A stretch of DNA of 64,000 nucleotides from Chryseobacterium indoltheticum (GTDB lineage: Bacteria; Bacteroidota; Bacteroidia; Flavobacteriales; Weeksellaceae), in assembly GCF_003815915.1 (NCBI RefSeq), contig NZ_CP033929.1, positions 1,240,001 to 1,304,000 on the forward strand, in the 5' to 3' direction. Both the position numbers and the translations under genes were made by a program. Numbering within the stretch: position 1 is the first letter of the stretch; each line of letters opens with the position of its first letter. Shown here in pieces: positions 15,825 to 24,671 of this stretch. The notes under the pieces are model-generated. The model did not search any database, was not told the origin of the DNA, and was given only the letters and a program-made list of their open reading frames with translations.

Positions 15825-16856
15825 ACCTGAGTTCGGGTTAAGCGAAGCTTAAAAATAATTGACCATCATTTACTTTTTTCAAGTTTAATGATGGTTTTTT
15901 TGGGAAAAAGCAATATGCTGAAAGACTTCCTAAAATATTCATCATAAAATTATTCACGCTTCGATGTCTGGTGTGTTCCACTTGGCAGTGATTCTTTAAT
16001 TCATCATTTATCGTCTCAATGATAGCTCTTTTTCGAAGCAAAATCTTGTCTTCCATTTTCATGATATGATTTTTCATATTCTTACGAAGCTTTGTGAAAA
16101 GCTGGATCCCATCAGCAAAAAGCATCTCCCAAAGAGCCTTGGAAAGATATCCTTTGTCGGCAAAGAGTTTTCCAAAAAGCTGCTCTGTCATTTTTTTAAT
16201 ATGTTTTGGATTTCGGTCATCAACATTCCCTTTCGTTAAATAAAAAGATAGAAGTTCTCCTTTTTCATTACAAACCAGATGCAGTTTAAACCCATAAAAC
16301 CAGCCCATTGAAGATTTTCCGCGTTCTGCCAAACCTTTGAAAACTTTATGATTGTGTATCCTTTGGTTTCTACAAACCTTCAAAGTGGTACTGTCCATAA
16401 AGCATATTCCCGTGCATTTACCCAAACATTTTTCTTTCAGAAACAATGCAAAAACCACAAAACTTCTTTGCTGAAGTTCTATAAATCTATTGTAGGAAAG
16501 GGCTTTTGGAAACAAATTTTTCCAGTAGCCACACACTATTTCCCGGTAGTAATGCTTAAATGTTTTGTGTGCACCGAGATGAAAACCGATCATGATGGTA
16601 ATGATTTCAGAATCGGACATCATAGATCTTCTGTTTCTTCTCTTCTTTTCATCTCCCAGCGCCTGAAACTTCATTTGTTTGATTTGGGAGTCAAATTCTT
16701 TACAAAAATCGTCAACTTGTACAAAAATATTTGTAATTTGGTCTTTCAGAATCATAAGCAATAATTCGTTTAAACATTTGAATGTTAGATACTTAAATGT
16801 ACGAATTATTGCTTTTTATTGCAAATTTATTTTGTAATCTTATCCCGAACTCAGGT
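15825..16856 (-). mobile_element. Complete IS982-family insertion sequence
   Basis: A 1032-bp element. Terminal inverted repeats acctgagttcggg (15825-15837) and its exact complement (16844-16856) extend inward with one mismatch to about 18 bp. It is flanked by a perfect 6-bp direct repeat tattta at 15819-15824 and 16857-16862, a plausible target duplication. The single transposase gene is intact, so the copy looks recent and possibly active. It separates the Nudix/plsC/mpl group from the rng/HU group without disrupting a recognisable gene. Confidence 0.92.
15838..16755 (-). CDS. IS982-family transposase
   Basis: A 305-residue DDE transposase starting at the ATG at 16755 (MILKDQITNIFVQVDDFCK); a TTG two codons earlier is possible. 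Features: MSDSEIITIMIGFHLGAHK, the first catalytic Asp in ICFMDSTTLKVC, the second in the FGKLFADKGYLSK segment, and a Glu in KRAIIETINDELKN. The C-terminal HTRHRSVNNFMMNILGSLSA is the IS982 signature. The reading frame is intact and ends 13 bp inside the left terminal repeat. Confidence 0.93.
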   Translation of the reverse strand: MILKDQITNIFVQVDDFCKEFDSQIKQMKFQALGDEKKRRNRRSMMSDSEIITIMIGFHLGAHKTFKHYYREIVCGYWKNLFPKALSYNRFIELQQRSFVVFALFLKEKCLGKCTGICFMDSTTLKVCRNQRIHNHKVFKGLAERGKSSMGWFYGFKLHLVCNEKGELLSFYLTKGNVDDRNPKHIKKMTEQLFGKLFADKGYLSKALWEMLFADGIQLFTKLRKNMKNHIMKMEDKILLRKRAIIETINDELKNHCQVEHTRHRSVNNFMMNILGSLSAYCFFPKKPSLNLKKVNDGQLFLSFA

Positions 16857-17013
16857 TATTTAATAAGATAAACAAAGGCATTTGACTTCGTCGAATCTTC
16901 GATTCATTTAGCTACGAAATACTAAAACGTAAATCATCATTTATTTGACATTACGGTATCCGAAAATTGTGCAAGGCGTTGAATTATTAGAATATTTTAT
17001 CAGAAAATAAAAA

Positions 17014-17035
17014 AACCTCCAGAAAACTGGAGGTT
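17014..17035 (-). terminator. Terminator of the RNase G transcript
   Basis: Hairpin aacctccag / ctggaggtt with an AAAA loop (loop 17023-17026); on the minus strand it is followed by a run of seven T. It lies 14 bp past the stop codon of the gene at 17049. The rest of 16857-17048 is noncoding; a 26-codon plus-strand open stretch ending at 17009 was not accepted as a gene. Confidence 0.9.
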
Positions 17036-17048
17036 GTAGAATGTTTTT

Positions 17049-18608
17049 TTAATTAGAATATCCGCTCAATTCTTCTTTTTTAGAATTGTAGATTTTGTAT
17101 TCTAAGTACTTGAAAGAATCCCTTGGGATAATGGTGACCCATTTTTTATACTTCAAAAACCACTTCATCTGGATGCTTTTAAGACCTTTAGTAAGGTAAG
17201 CTTCTACGAAAGGGTGTACATGCAGGAAAAGTTTTCCTTTTTCTTTCTGCATAATGGTTCTGATGGTGTCTCCCATTTTCTCAACAATCACGATCGGAGC
17301 TACTATTTCTCCGTCTTTGTTGGGGTTTTCTTCTTTGGTGTCGATCTGTTTTTCCGGACGGTTTCTTTGTCTTGTGATTTGTATCAATCCAAATTTACTT
17401 GGTGGTAAAATCTTGTGACGTGCTTTGTCTCGGCTCATTTCTGTTTTAAAATGCTCATACAAATCTCTTCTGTGATCGGGATTGGTCATGTCGATAAAAT
17501 CGATCACAATGATGCCTCCCATATCGCGAAGACGCAATTGTCTTGCTATTTCTGTGGCTGCCATTTTATTTACATGCAGTGCATGCTCTTTATTGGCACT
17601 GTTTCCGGCGGTAATATTATTTCCGGAATTGACGTCGATTACGTGCAGCGCTTCTGTGTGTTCTATAACCAGATAGGCGCCTTTTGAACTAGGAATATTT
17701 ACATGTTTTCCAAAGCTTTGTTTAAGCTGTTTTTCTACATTATAATATTCGAGAAGAGGAATATGGGAGTCATAGAACTGAACGATGTTTTTTCGTTCCG
17801 GAGCTATCACTTCCAGATAATTTTTCATTTCGTCTACCATTTGCTCGTCATCGCAAAAGACATTTACAAAATCCTGATTAAAGTTATCTCTCAAGATCGA
17901 TGATGCTTTATCATCTTCGCTCAAGACTTTAGAAGGTACTTTGTTTTTCTGAATATTCTTAAAAGTATTCTCCCATTTCTGAATCAGTTGATTCATATCA
18001 TTATGGAGATCAGCTACTTTCTTTCCTTCTGCTACTGTTCTGATGATGACCCCAAAACCTTCCGGTTTTATACTGTCGATCAGGGTGCGAAGTCTTATTT
18101 TTTCTTCAGAACTGCTTATTTTTTTTGATATTGAAACTTTATTGTCGAAAGGTATCAAAACCAAAAAACGTCCTGTTAAAGAAATTTGGGTAGAAATTCT
18201 GGGTCCTTTTGTGGAGATTGGCTCCTTGGTAATTTGTAATAAAACGATATCATCTTTGGCGATGATCTTATCTACAGTCCCGTTTTTGTCGATTTCAGGC
18301 TGAATCTCAAAGTTTTTCAAGCCTGATGAAACCTGCTTTTTGGATACCGAATCTTTTAAAAATTTTCGGTAAGTAAGGTATTGCGGTCCCAAATCCTGAT
18401 AATGCAAGAATGCATCTTTGTCGTATCCGATATTTACAAATGCGGCATTAAGGTTGGGGGCAAGTTTTTTTACTTTTCCTATAAACAGATCTCCTACTAC
18501 AAAATCATTTTTGTCTTCTTCCTCATGAAGTTCACATAGTCTTCCATCCTCCAGTAAAGCAATCTTTGTAAGATCATCTTCATGCGAAACTATTAGTTCT
18601 TTCTTCAT
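17049..18608 (-). CDS. rng: Ribonuclease G/E family endoribonuclease
   Basis: A 519-residue RNase G-like enzyme. It has the S1 domain (about residues 30-115: VGDLFIGKVKKLAPNLNAAFVNIG), then the DNase I-like catalytic region with LHVIDVNSGNN and GGIIVIDFIDMTNPDHR, which supply the two Mg2+-binding Asp residues, and KFGLIQITRQRNRP. It lacks the long C-terminal degradosome scaffold of E. coli RNase E. It cleaves single-stranded AU-rich RNA in rRNA maturation and mRNA decay. The gene group with the basic peptide and HU is one transcription direction. Confidence 0.93.
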   Translation of the reverse strand: MKKELIVSHEDDLTKIALLEDGRLCELHEEEDKNDFVVGDLFIGKVKKLAPNLNAAFVNIGYDKDAFLHYQDLGPQYLTYRKFLKDSVSKKQVSSGLKNFEIQPEIDKNGTVDKIIAKDDIVLLQITKEPISTKGPRISTQISLTGRFLVLIPFDNKVSISKKISSSEEKIRLRTLIDSIKPEGFGVIIRTVAEGKKVADLHNDMNQLIQKWENTFKNIQKNKVPSKVLSEDDKASSILRDNFNQDFVNVFCDDEQMVDEMKNYLEVIAPERKNIVQFYDSHIPLLEYYNVEKQLKQSFGKHVNIPSSKGAYLVIEHTEALHVIDVNSGNNITAGNSANKEHALHVNKMAATEIARQLRLRDMGGIIVIDFIDMTNPDHRRDLYEHFKTEMSRDKARHKILPPSKFGLIQITRQRNRPEKQIDTKEENPNKDGEIVAPIVIVEKMGDTIRTIMQKEKGKLFLHVHPFVEAYLTKGLKSIQMKWFLKYKKWVTIIPRDSFKYLEYKIYNSKKEELSGYSN

Positions 18609-18766
18609 TTTTAAAATTAAAGATAAAAAGATTGGTGATGAATTTGAGGTAATGATTGCTCATTTTGCTCAACTTATTACTTATTTTACATAACAAAATA
18701 TAGTCGGTGAATATTAAAAAATTAAAAACACCAACTATATTATTATACTAAAAATCCCGAAGGAGA

Positions 18767-18856
18767 TTATTTTTTCTTATGTCTGTTCGCTCTTCTTCTT
18801 TTCTTTCTTTTGTGTGTTGCAACCTTGTGTCTTTTTCTTTTCTTTCCGCTTGGCAT
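18767..18856 (-). CDS. 29-residue, extremely basic peptide (ribosome/nucleic-acid-associated candidate)
   Basis: From the ATG at 18856, 30 codons give a peptide beginning MPSGKKRKRHKVATHKRKKR; about 22 of 29 residues are Lys, Arg or His and there is no acidic residue. The high-quality frame, the ATG, and the position between HU and RNase G argue for a real gene. Similar lysine/arginine-rich short proteins are conserved in Bacteroidetes, and the composition is that of small ribosomal proteins such as bTHX; which one it represents I cannot establish. A hairpin (arms near 18699-18710 and 18729-18740) downstream may end the transcript. Confidence 0.75.
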   Translation of the reverse strand: MPSGKKRKRHKVATHKRKKRRRANRHKKK

Positions 18857-18903
18857 AATGTTTAAATTTTTTTTAGTAACTCGTTAATATTAATTATTTC
18901 TCT

Positions 18904-19194
18904 TTATTTTACTGCAACCTTAGTTTTTACTTTCTCCACAAAAGATTTTGATGGCTTGAAAGCAGGGATATTATGTGCAGGAATTTCTATTGCAGTGTTC
19001 TTAGAGATGTTTCTTCCCGTTTTTGCTGCTCTTGTCTTCACTATGAAAGATCCAAAACCTCTTAAGTAAACATTGTCTCCATTGTACATAGAAGTTCTGA
19101 TCTCCTGCATAAAAGCTTCTACAACTTTCTGTGTTTCATTCTTTTCGGTCCCCAATTTATTTGAGATGGTGTTTACCAATTCTGCCTTTGTCAT
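18904..19194 (-). CDS. HU-family histone-like DNA-binding protein
   Basis: A 96-residue HU/IHF protein: MTKAELVNTISNKLGTEKNE helix region, then VYLRGFGSFIVKTRAAKTGRN leading to the DNA-binding arm with IEIPAHNIPAFKPSKSF. It bends and compacts DNA as a dimer. It lies 47 bp upstream of the basic-peptide gene. In related genomes mutY is often divergent from HU; here a LuxR-type regulator and T6SS genes occupy that place. Confidence 0.93.
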   Translation of the reverse strand: MTKAELVNTISNKLGTEKNETQKVVEAFMQEIRTSMYNGDNVYLRGFGSFIVKTRAAKTGRNISKNTAIEIPAHNIPAFKPSKSFVEKVKTKVAVK

Positions 19195-19336
19195 TTCCTT
19201 TGTAAATTTTAAATTTTAGGTGTGCAAATTTAGTTAAAAAAAATTGAATAGTAGCAAATTCACGCGAAAAATGTTTCACATAAACTACTGAGAATTCTAT
19301 CTTTAGTATAGTATGCCGCTAAAAAGAGTGCTTTTT

Positions 19337-20008
19337 TTACATGCTGGAATTGTAATATCCGTTCTCTACACAGAAGCGAATGAGATGCAGTTTTGTTTTT
19401 AAACCAAGTTTTTCTGTAAGTCTGTTGATGTACGTATCGATGGTACGTGTGCTTAGATTGAGCTTTTCACCAATTTCTTTATTACTGAAACCTTCATAGC
19501 AGAATTTCATTAGCAAAATTTCTGTCGAAGAAAGCTCTTCCTGACTTTTTTTCTGGCGACTCATATATTCCTGAACTGCCAAAGGCTGTTGTTTCCAATT
19601 TTCAGAATACGCAGGATAATCAAATTCCTGGGAGGTAATTTGTCCCTTGATGATGTCTTTTATAATATTGCTGTTTTTCTGGCAGTAATAGACATTGGGG
19701 ATTTTATCTAAAATATCTGCCATGTCTTCCTGATAAGTTCCGGAATAGGTGATAATTGGGGTTTCACTATTATTTTTCCGGATAAACTTTATGGCTTCCA
19801 TCCCGCTGAGCACGGGCATAAACAGCTCGATGATGAAAACATCTTCTTGCTTTCTGTAGATCCGATTAATGAGCTCATGGCCGTTATTACAGTCATTTAG
19901 TAGCATATTGAATGGGTTTTCCAACAGCGTTTTGATCATTATTTTTTTAAAATAAAAATCGCTGTCGGCAATAGAAAATCTTACCGTATTGGTCAGTAGT
20001 TTACTCAT
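19337..20008 (-). CDS. LuxR/NarL-type response regulator with degenerate receiver (phosphoacceptor Asp replaced by Glu)
   Basis: A 223-residue protein with an N-terminal receiver-like domain (about 8-125) and a C-terminal LuxR helix-turn-helix (about 155-220, LSSTEILLMKFCYEGFSNKEIGEKL, split here: SNKEIGEKLNLSTRTIDTYI). The acidic pocket reads ADSD (Asp15, Asp17) but the residue aligned to the phosphorylated Asp is Glu61, in IIELFMP. Glu can mimic a phosphorylated state, so the protein may be constitutively active or tuned by something else. No histidine kinase adjoins it. It is divergent from the T6SS genes across 179 bp, so it is a good candidate T6SS regulator. Confidence 0.88.
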   Translation of the reverse strand: MSKLLTNTVRFSIADSDFYFKKIMIKTLLENPFNMLLNDCNNGHELINRIYRKQEDVFIIELFMPVLSGMEAIKFIRKNNSETPIITYSGTYQEDMADILDKIPNVYYCQKNSNIIKDIIKGQITSQEFDYPAYSENWKQQPLAVQEYMSRQKKSQEELSSTEILLMKFCYEGFSNKEIGEKLNLSTRTIDTYINRLTEKLGLKTKLHLIRFCVENGYYNSSM

Positions 20009-20129
20009 TTTATTTTTGTGATTTGGTATGGCAAAATAAAATTCTGCTGACTAAAATAAGAAAATCTTTCGGATCTGAAAATTAAACTTTACATTAAAAA
20101 ATTGTGAATAGTATTGTATGCATTAAATT

Positions 20130-20137
20130 TAATTTTG
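20130..20137 (+). promoter_or_regulatory. Putative -7 box (TAATTTTG) for the T6SS genes
   Basis: Matches the Bacteroidetes TAnnTTTG consensus 50 bp before the tssO-like start at 20188, in the divergent region with the regulator gene. No clear TTTG -33 box is at the ideal spacing, which would fit dependence on an activator. Confidence 0.45.
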
Positions 20138-20187
20138 TACATAAATGTTTTTTTTCCTATTTTCACAATCCAAATCAAATCACAAGC

Positions 20188-20718
20188 ATGTCTTCTAATA
20201 AAGAAAAAAAATTAAACAAATCTGATGTAAGATTAGGTATATGGAAGTTTATACTTTCATTTATTATATTATCTGCAATATCTTTTATTGCAGTATTCTT
20301 CTTTTTTAAGAGTTACGACAGGCAACTTACGGGTGTTGATGAAGAAGTTCGCGCATACCGTGACCTGTTGAATCGTAATAATCTTCTTCATACTCACATT
20401 GACAGTATTTATGCAAGAATGGAGCTTTATGATTCTGATAAAGCTTATAACGATAACTATTTGCGTACTTACATTCTGGATAACGTTCGCGAAGCTCAGG
20501 AAATTATGGGCGCCGACAGTGCTACCAATTTAAAGCATTATGCCGTTTTAATGCAGAAAATTAAGCCGATGCTTAATCTTAAAAGCCAGATTGTGACTGT
20601 TTCTGCCAAACAGCAGATTGCCATCCGCGATGTTCAGGAATGTCAGGGGAAATCTAGTCAGATCAGCAACAAGATGAGAATAGATCCCTCCAGAAAATTT
20701 ACAGGGCGCAGAAGATAA
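20188..20718 (+). CDS. T6SSiii TssO-like inner-membrane protein
   Basis: A 176-residue protein from the ATG at 20188 (MSSNKEKKLNKSDVRLGIWK); an upstream in-frame extension into the promoter region is unlikely. It has a basic cytoplasmic head, one membrane helix (about 20-42, FILSFIILSAISFIAVFFFF) and an alpha-helical periplasmic part, ending in a basic KFTGRRR. Plan and position resemble TssO of Bacteroidetes T6SSiii, where it joins the membrane complex. Assignment rests on plan and gene order (TssR and a PAAR-like protein follow), not on a catalytic motif. Confidence 0.65.
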   Translation: MSSNKEKKLNKSDVRLGIWKFILSFIILSAISFIAVFFFFKSYDRQLTGVDEEVRAYRDLLNRNNLLHTHIDSIYARMELYDSDKAYNDNYLRTYILDNVREAQEIMGADSATNLKHYAVLMQKIKPMLNLKSQIVTVSAKQQIAIRDVQECQGKSSQISNKMRIDPSRKFTGRRR

Positions 20719-20741
20719 TTATATTATAAAGTTTAGAAACT

Positions 20742-21260
20742 ATGCAGGGACAAGTTACATTATCAAAAAAAGAAAAGCATTACCAATTTTTTTACCTCAT
20801 ATTAATGCTTATTGTTGCTCTTTTCTTCTTGGGAGTTATTTTTCTTAAGGGTTTTTCATCTCCATTTTCTGAGGCAGATACTAATGCATTGCAGATATTA
20901 GATCAGAAAGTAAAGTTTGATCAGCAGCAGAAAATAGGTTTAAAATTAATAGATACAGCTTCAGCAAGAGTTAATAGACTTTCTATAGAAATTCAACAGC
21001 CTGTAGAAAGAAACGATGCTGAGTATGCAATACAGGATTTAGCTAACACATTTCAGAATGTTGTGGTCCATGATCAACGAAAAATGGCTTTCCCGCAAAT
21101 AGGAAAATTTATCAAAATGAATATGGTTGATAAAGAGAGAATTATGAAGATGAACGAAACGACCAAAACATTTGAAAAACAGTTTGAAGAATGCCAGTTG
21201 GGATACAAAGAAAAAAGCCAGACCCTGAGAGAACGGAATAATTCTTTAAACCCGAGATAA
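20742..21260 (+). CDS. Second TssO-like T6SS membrane protein
   Basis: A 172-residue protein with the same plan as the preceding one: short basic head, one helix (about 15-36, FFYLILMLIVALFFLGVIFL), and a helical periplasmic domain (ALQILDQKVKFDQQQKIGLK and FEKQFEECQLGYKEKSQTL). The gene follows after 23 bp, and the PKD gene follows after 39 bp. The two may form a hetero-oligomeric part of the T6SSiii membrane complex; one may be the protein called TssO and the other a distinct component. Confidence 0.6.
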   Translation: MQGQVTLSKKEKHYQFFYLILMLIVALFFLGVIFLKGFSSPFSEADTNALQILDQKVKFDQQQKIGLKLIDTASARVNRLSIEIQQPVERNDAEYAIQDLANTFQNVVVHDQRKMAFPQIGKFIKMNMVDKERIMKMNETTKTFEKQFEECQLGYKEKSQTLRERNNSLNPR

Positions 21261-21299
21261 CGCCAAAAAAATATACAAAACACATCACAAAAACTTACT

Positions 21300-22211
21300 A
21301 TGAACTATTTTCAAAAGAACAGGAAAAACATCATTATTGGTGTAATCGTCACATTGCTTATTGCTGCACTCGTTGCATTATGGCTGCAAAAAAAGGTCAT
21401 TCATTCGGCAGATGATATTGAAGGAGTAGTTTTTCCCTCTACGCTTTCTACTGGTGATACGTTAACATTTAATGATAAAACATCATTTGCGAAATTCAAA
21501 AAATGGGATTTTGGTGATGGCCAGACTTCAGAAAAAGACAAAGGAATTCATTTTTACACTAAGCCGGGTTATTACAATGTAACCTTGATTATTGATAATA
21601 AATATTCTAAATCTTTTCCGATCATAGTTTCTTCAAGAGGAATACCAAAACCTAAAGACAGCGCCACCACGGTAACTAAAATTGATGCTCAGACTCAGGC
21701 AATGCAATATGAAAATGTGCAGTTTCGTGCCCTTTCAGATGCTACGCAGTTTACCTGGAGGTTTGGTGAGAGCGGAAAAATTGATGCTAAAGACAAATTA
21801 GCTATTTATGCGTTTCAAAAACCGGGAGATTATGTAGTTACGCTTTACACGGAGAAAGATTTAGAGCCAATTCAGCATCGTATAAAGATTTTACAGGCGT
21901 ATAATTCTATGCAGGACGAAGAGCCGACTTTAGACGAACTGTATGCTAAAAAAGATAATGATTTTAAATATCATCTGCAGCAGATTGCGAATGGTAACAG
22001 CTTCAATATGCATTACAACTATCTTTTGAAAACTTATCTGTGTAACAATGAAAATACAATTGTAAAAGTTGCCGACAGCAAAGTCAATAATTTTTACCTG
22101 TATTGTGCGGGTCTTCAGTTTGATAAAAATACAGTGATACAGTCTGTAAAACTGAATTTTGATGACGGAATGACTTGTGTAACCAAAGTTGACATCAACC
22201 AAAGCAAATAA
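21300..22211 (+). CDS. Membrane-anchored PKD-domain protein of the T6SSiii cluster
   Basis: A 303-residue protein with one N-terminal helix (about 10-30, IIIGVIVTLLIAALVALWL) and two PKD-like beta domains facing the periplasm: KKWDFGDGQTSEKDKGIHFY (about residues 62-81) and a second around FTWRFGESGKIDAKDK (about 150-165). The C-terminal 100 residues are helical, then a beta part with YLYCAGLQF. Bacteroidetes T6SS clusters carry such a protein between tssO and tssR; I infer a structural role in the envelope-spanning complex. Confidence 0.7.
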   Translation: MNYFQKNRKNIIIGVIVTLLIAALVALWLQKKVIHSADDIEGVVFPSTLSTGDTLTFNDKTSFAKFKKWDFGDGQTSEKDKGIHFYTKPGYYNVTLIIDNKYSKSFPIIVSSRGIPKPKDSATTVTKIDAQTQAMQYENVQFRALSDATQFTWRFGESGKIDAKDKLAIYAFQKPGDYVVTLYTEKDLEPIQHRIKILQAYNSMQDEEPTLDELYAKKDNDFKYHLQQIANGNSFNMHYNYLLKTYLCNNENTIVKVADSKVNNFYLYCAGLQFDKNTVIQSVKLNFDDGMTCVTKVDINQSK

Positions 22212-22258
22212 TAAATTGTTCGTTATCGGGCATCACACCAATTATAAAGAAAATTAAG

Positions 22259-24658
22259 ATGAAAAATAAATTTCCTCTAGCGGCTTATTACATCGGGCTT
22301 TCAGTTTTACTGACGAGCTGTCAGGTAAAATTACCGTCAAAAAAAACTCCTGAGCCACAACAATATGGGCAGATCGACAATGCGTCTGTAATCAATGGTT
22401 TTCCAAAAAAATCAGCACCTTGGATCGTTATTTCAGACCGATCAAGAAATACAGCTTATCTTGATAAAAATGATGAGAAATCATATAAAGAAGTAAAGTT
22501 TTTGGAACCTCTAATGGTTTTAAAACACAGAGACGGAATGGTAAAAGTAGCAGAATATATTCCTGATGCTTTAATGAAAAAAGTTTCGTCAAAATCAATA
22601 AAAACCTATGGCTGGATCTCAGAATCTGATCTGTTGCTTTGGAGTAACTCTTTAAAAAGCGAAAAAACCGGATATCCCGTTCGAGTAGCAGTTGTTCCCA
22701 ATAATCCTGATGTTATAAAAAGTGCAGAAAGATATTATAAAAACGACTCTATTATGGTTTTCAATTCGCCAAGCCTTATTGAGGCTGCCGATGTGAAAAT
22801 TCCAAACGGACAAATGGTGTACGTTTATAAGCAAGCAGAAAATAACAAACGTTTTTTAGTCGGGAAAAAGCCCAGAATCGATATGGACAGTATAAGTACA
22901 GGCTTATACGGTTGGGTGAGTTCTAATGTAATTTCGGCCTGGGGCGAGCGTTCTGCCGTTAAAATGAAAAACCCAACTGGTATAAAAGAAACAACGTTAG
23001 GAATTCATGAAGGTTCTCCCGGAGCTGCTGATCAAGAAAATCGCACCGCTGTTCTATTGACAGATGTCAATAAAAGACCACCTCTTGAAAATATTTATCC
23101 TGTAACATTAGCCTTAAACGAAGAAGCAAAGCCAGATGTGAAAACGAAGTATTTTACCAATGTTTTAGACTACAGTAAAAACTTTGTTAAGAATGTGCTG
23201 GGAGAGCCTATTATTTTTGACCGTTACAAAGAGATCATTGAAAAAAACAAGAAAATAAATATTGTTTTTGTTGTCGATATAAGTGAAGCAAATAAGCCTT
23301 ACATACCAATTGTAAGCTCACTTTTGCAGGATCTTCAGTTAAAATTTGAAAAGCCTACTTACTTTAATTCTGTAAAATACGGAGTTGTTTTATATAAAAA
23401 CAATTCTTGTGGAGAAAATGTGATTCCGTCACCTTTAAGTAAAGATTACAATAAGGTAATGGCATTTATTGAAGATAAAATGAATGAAATGAATTGTCCG
23501 AGTAATATTGGAAATCAGCCGGTAAATGAAGGTTTGATTGCCGCAGGAAATTTACTTTCTGATGTTCCGGACGAAGCTAATATTGTAGTTACTATCGGTA
23601 CTTCTGCCAACCGAAGCGGAAATATGTATAGTGTGATTGGATCATTAACGCAGGCTCAGGCAAGGCTTATAATGTTCCAGACGAATGCTCGCTCTTCCGA
23701 TACTTACAACGATTTTGTCTTAATCTCAGAGAATGTTGTGACCAACACGGCCAAAAATGTCGCTGAATTGAAAAAGCAAAAAATCATCAACCAAAGTGAG
23801 GTCTTAACCAAGAATAATTTTAATCTGATAGAAGGAGATGCAGGTTTCTTTTCTTTAGACTTTCCTAAACAAAGTATGGCTCAGGGATTCGTAATCTTTC
23901 CTAAAAAAGGAGATATTACTGCACCGGGTCTTTTGGTGAAATCTGTAGATAGTCTGATTGCTCAGGTGACTTATGATAATGAAATGATTGATAAATCTTT
24001 GAATGAACGTTTTCATTCTTCGGTGGGTGCAGGAAAAACGGAAGTAGACTTCAAATATAAATATCTGTATCCGGGACTGACGAATCCTGTTCCTGCAGGT
24101 ATTGCAGCTCAGCTTATCAATTATGGTAACCCGTTTTTAGCGAAAGGATATATTCCTAAAGAACTGATGGATTATAAGCAGAATATGGAAAAAGGTATTC
24201 TTGTTTCAGAATCTGAATATGATCAGCTAAAAGCTTTCTATAAAGAAGTTTATGAAAATACGGGTGCTGCAAGAACAGATTTTAAGCAAGGAAGAGCGGT
24301 TAGAGAATACATTAAATTATTAAAAAAATACAATCCTACGCTTAAGTTTTTAGACAAAGGAGAATTATATAAGCAACCGATGTCTTATGCAGTGGGTGTA
24401 AGTACAGGTTTTGACAATTCTGATGAAGAAAAAATGTCAAAATTTATGCTTAAAGGTTGGATGAAATCTGATATTATCACCAATGAAGAGGCCAGAACTT
24501 ATTTTAAATATTACAAAGATCTTGCAGACAGAATGCTTACATACCGAAATAATCCTGCGGTAAAAATTAAGCAGAACGGGCAGGAATTCTATTGGCTAAA
24601 CGAATATTTTATGCCAACAATGCTTCCTGTAGATGAGCCGGAATATACTCAACATTAA
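22259..24658 (+). CDS. tssR: T6SSiii lipoprotein TssR (VWA-like)
   Basis: A 799-residue lipoprotein: signal MKNKFPLAAYYIGLSVLLTSC with lipid-modified Cys21. The N-terminal 230 residues contain SH3-like segments (SKSIKTYGWISESDLLLWS and ISTGLYGWVSSNVISAWGER). A von Willebrand A-like domain follows (about 335-520), with NIVFVVDISEANKPYIP and VVTIGTSANRSGN. The C-terminal part is helical. This is the plan of TssR, a Bacteroidetes-specific T6SS component. It would sit in the periplasm, anchored to a membrane, and probably takes the place of TssJ-like outer-membrane anchoring. The gene ends 14 bp before a perfect terminator. Confidence 0.82.
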   Translation: MKNKFPLAAYYIGLSVLLTSCQVKLPSKKTPEPQQYGQIDNASVINGFPKKSAPWIVISDRSRNTAYLDKNDEKSYKEVKFLEPLMVLKHRDGMVKVAEYIPDALMKKVSSKSIKTYGWISESDLLLWSNSLKSEKTGYPVRVAVVPNNPDVIKSAERYYKNDSIMVFNSPSLIEAADVKIPNGQMVYVYKQAENNKRFLVGKKPRIDMDSISTGLYGWVSSNVISAWGERSAVKMKNPTGIKETTLGIHEGSPGAADQENRTAVLLTDVNKRPPLENIYPVTLALNEEAKPDVKTKYFTNVLDYSKNFVKNVLGEPIIFDRYKEIIEKNKKINIVFVVDISEANKPYIPIVSSLLQDLQLKFEKPTYFNSVKYGVVLYKNNSCGENVIPSPLSKDYNKVMAFIEDKMNEMNCPSNIGNQPVNEGLIAAGNLLSDVPDEANIVVTIGTSANRSGNMYSVIGSLTQAQARLIMFQTNARSSDTYNDFVLISENVVTNTAKNVAELKKQKIINQSEVLTKNNFNLIEGDAGFFSLDFPKQSMAQGFVIFPKKGDITAPGLLVKSVDSLIAQVTYDNEMIDKSLNERFHSSVGAGKTEVDFKYKYLYPGLTNPVPAGIAAQLINYGNPFLAKGYIPKELMDYKQNMEKGILVSESEYDQLKAFYKEVYENTGAARTDFKQGRAVREYIKLLKKYNPTLKFLDKGELYKQPMSYAVGVSTGFDNSDEEKMSKFMLKGWMKSDIITNEEARTYFKYYKDLADRMLTYRNNPAVKIKQNGQEFYWLNEYFMPTMLPVDEPEYTQH

Positions 24659-24671
24659 TTAGTTATGATAT

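Noticed and set aside
16926..17009. 26-codon plus-strand open stretch (…RYPKIVQGVELLEYFIRK) after the IS
   Set aside because: It looks somewhat protein-like but lacks a start and is preceded by a stop; too short to support as a gene fragment.
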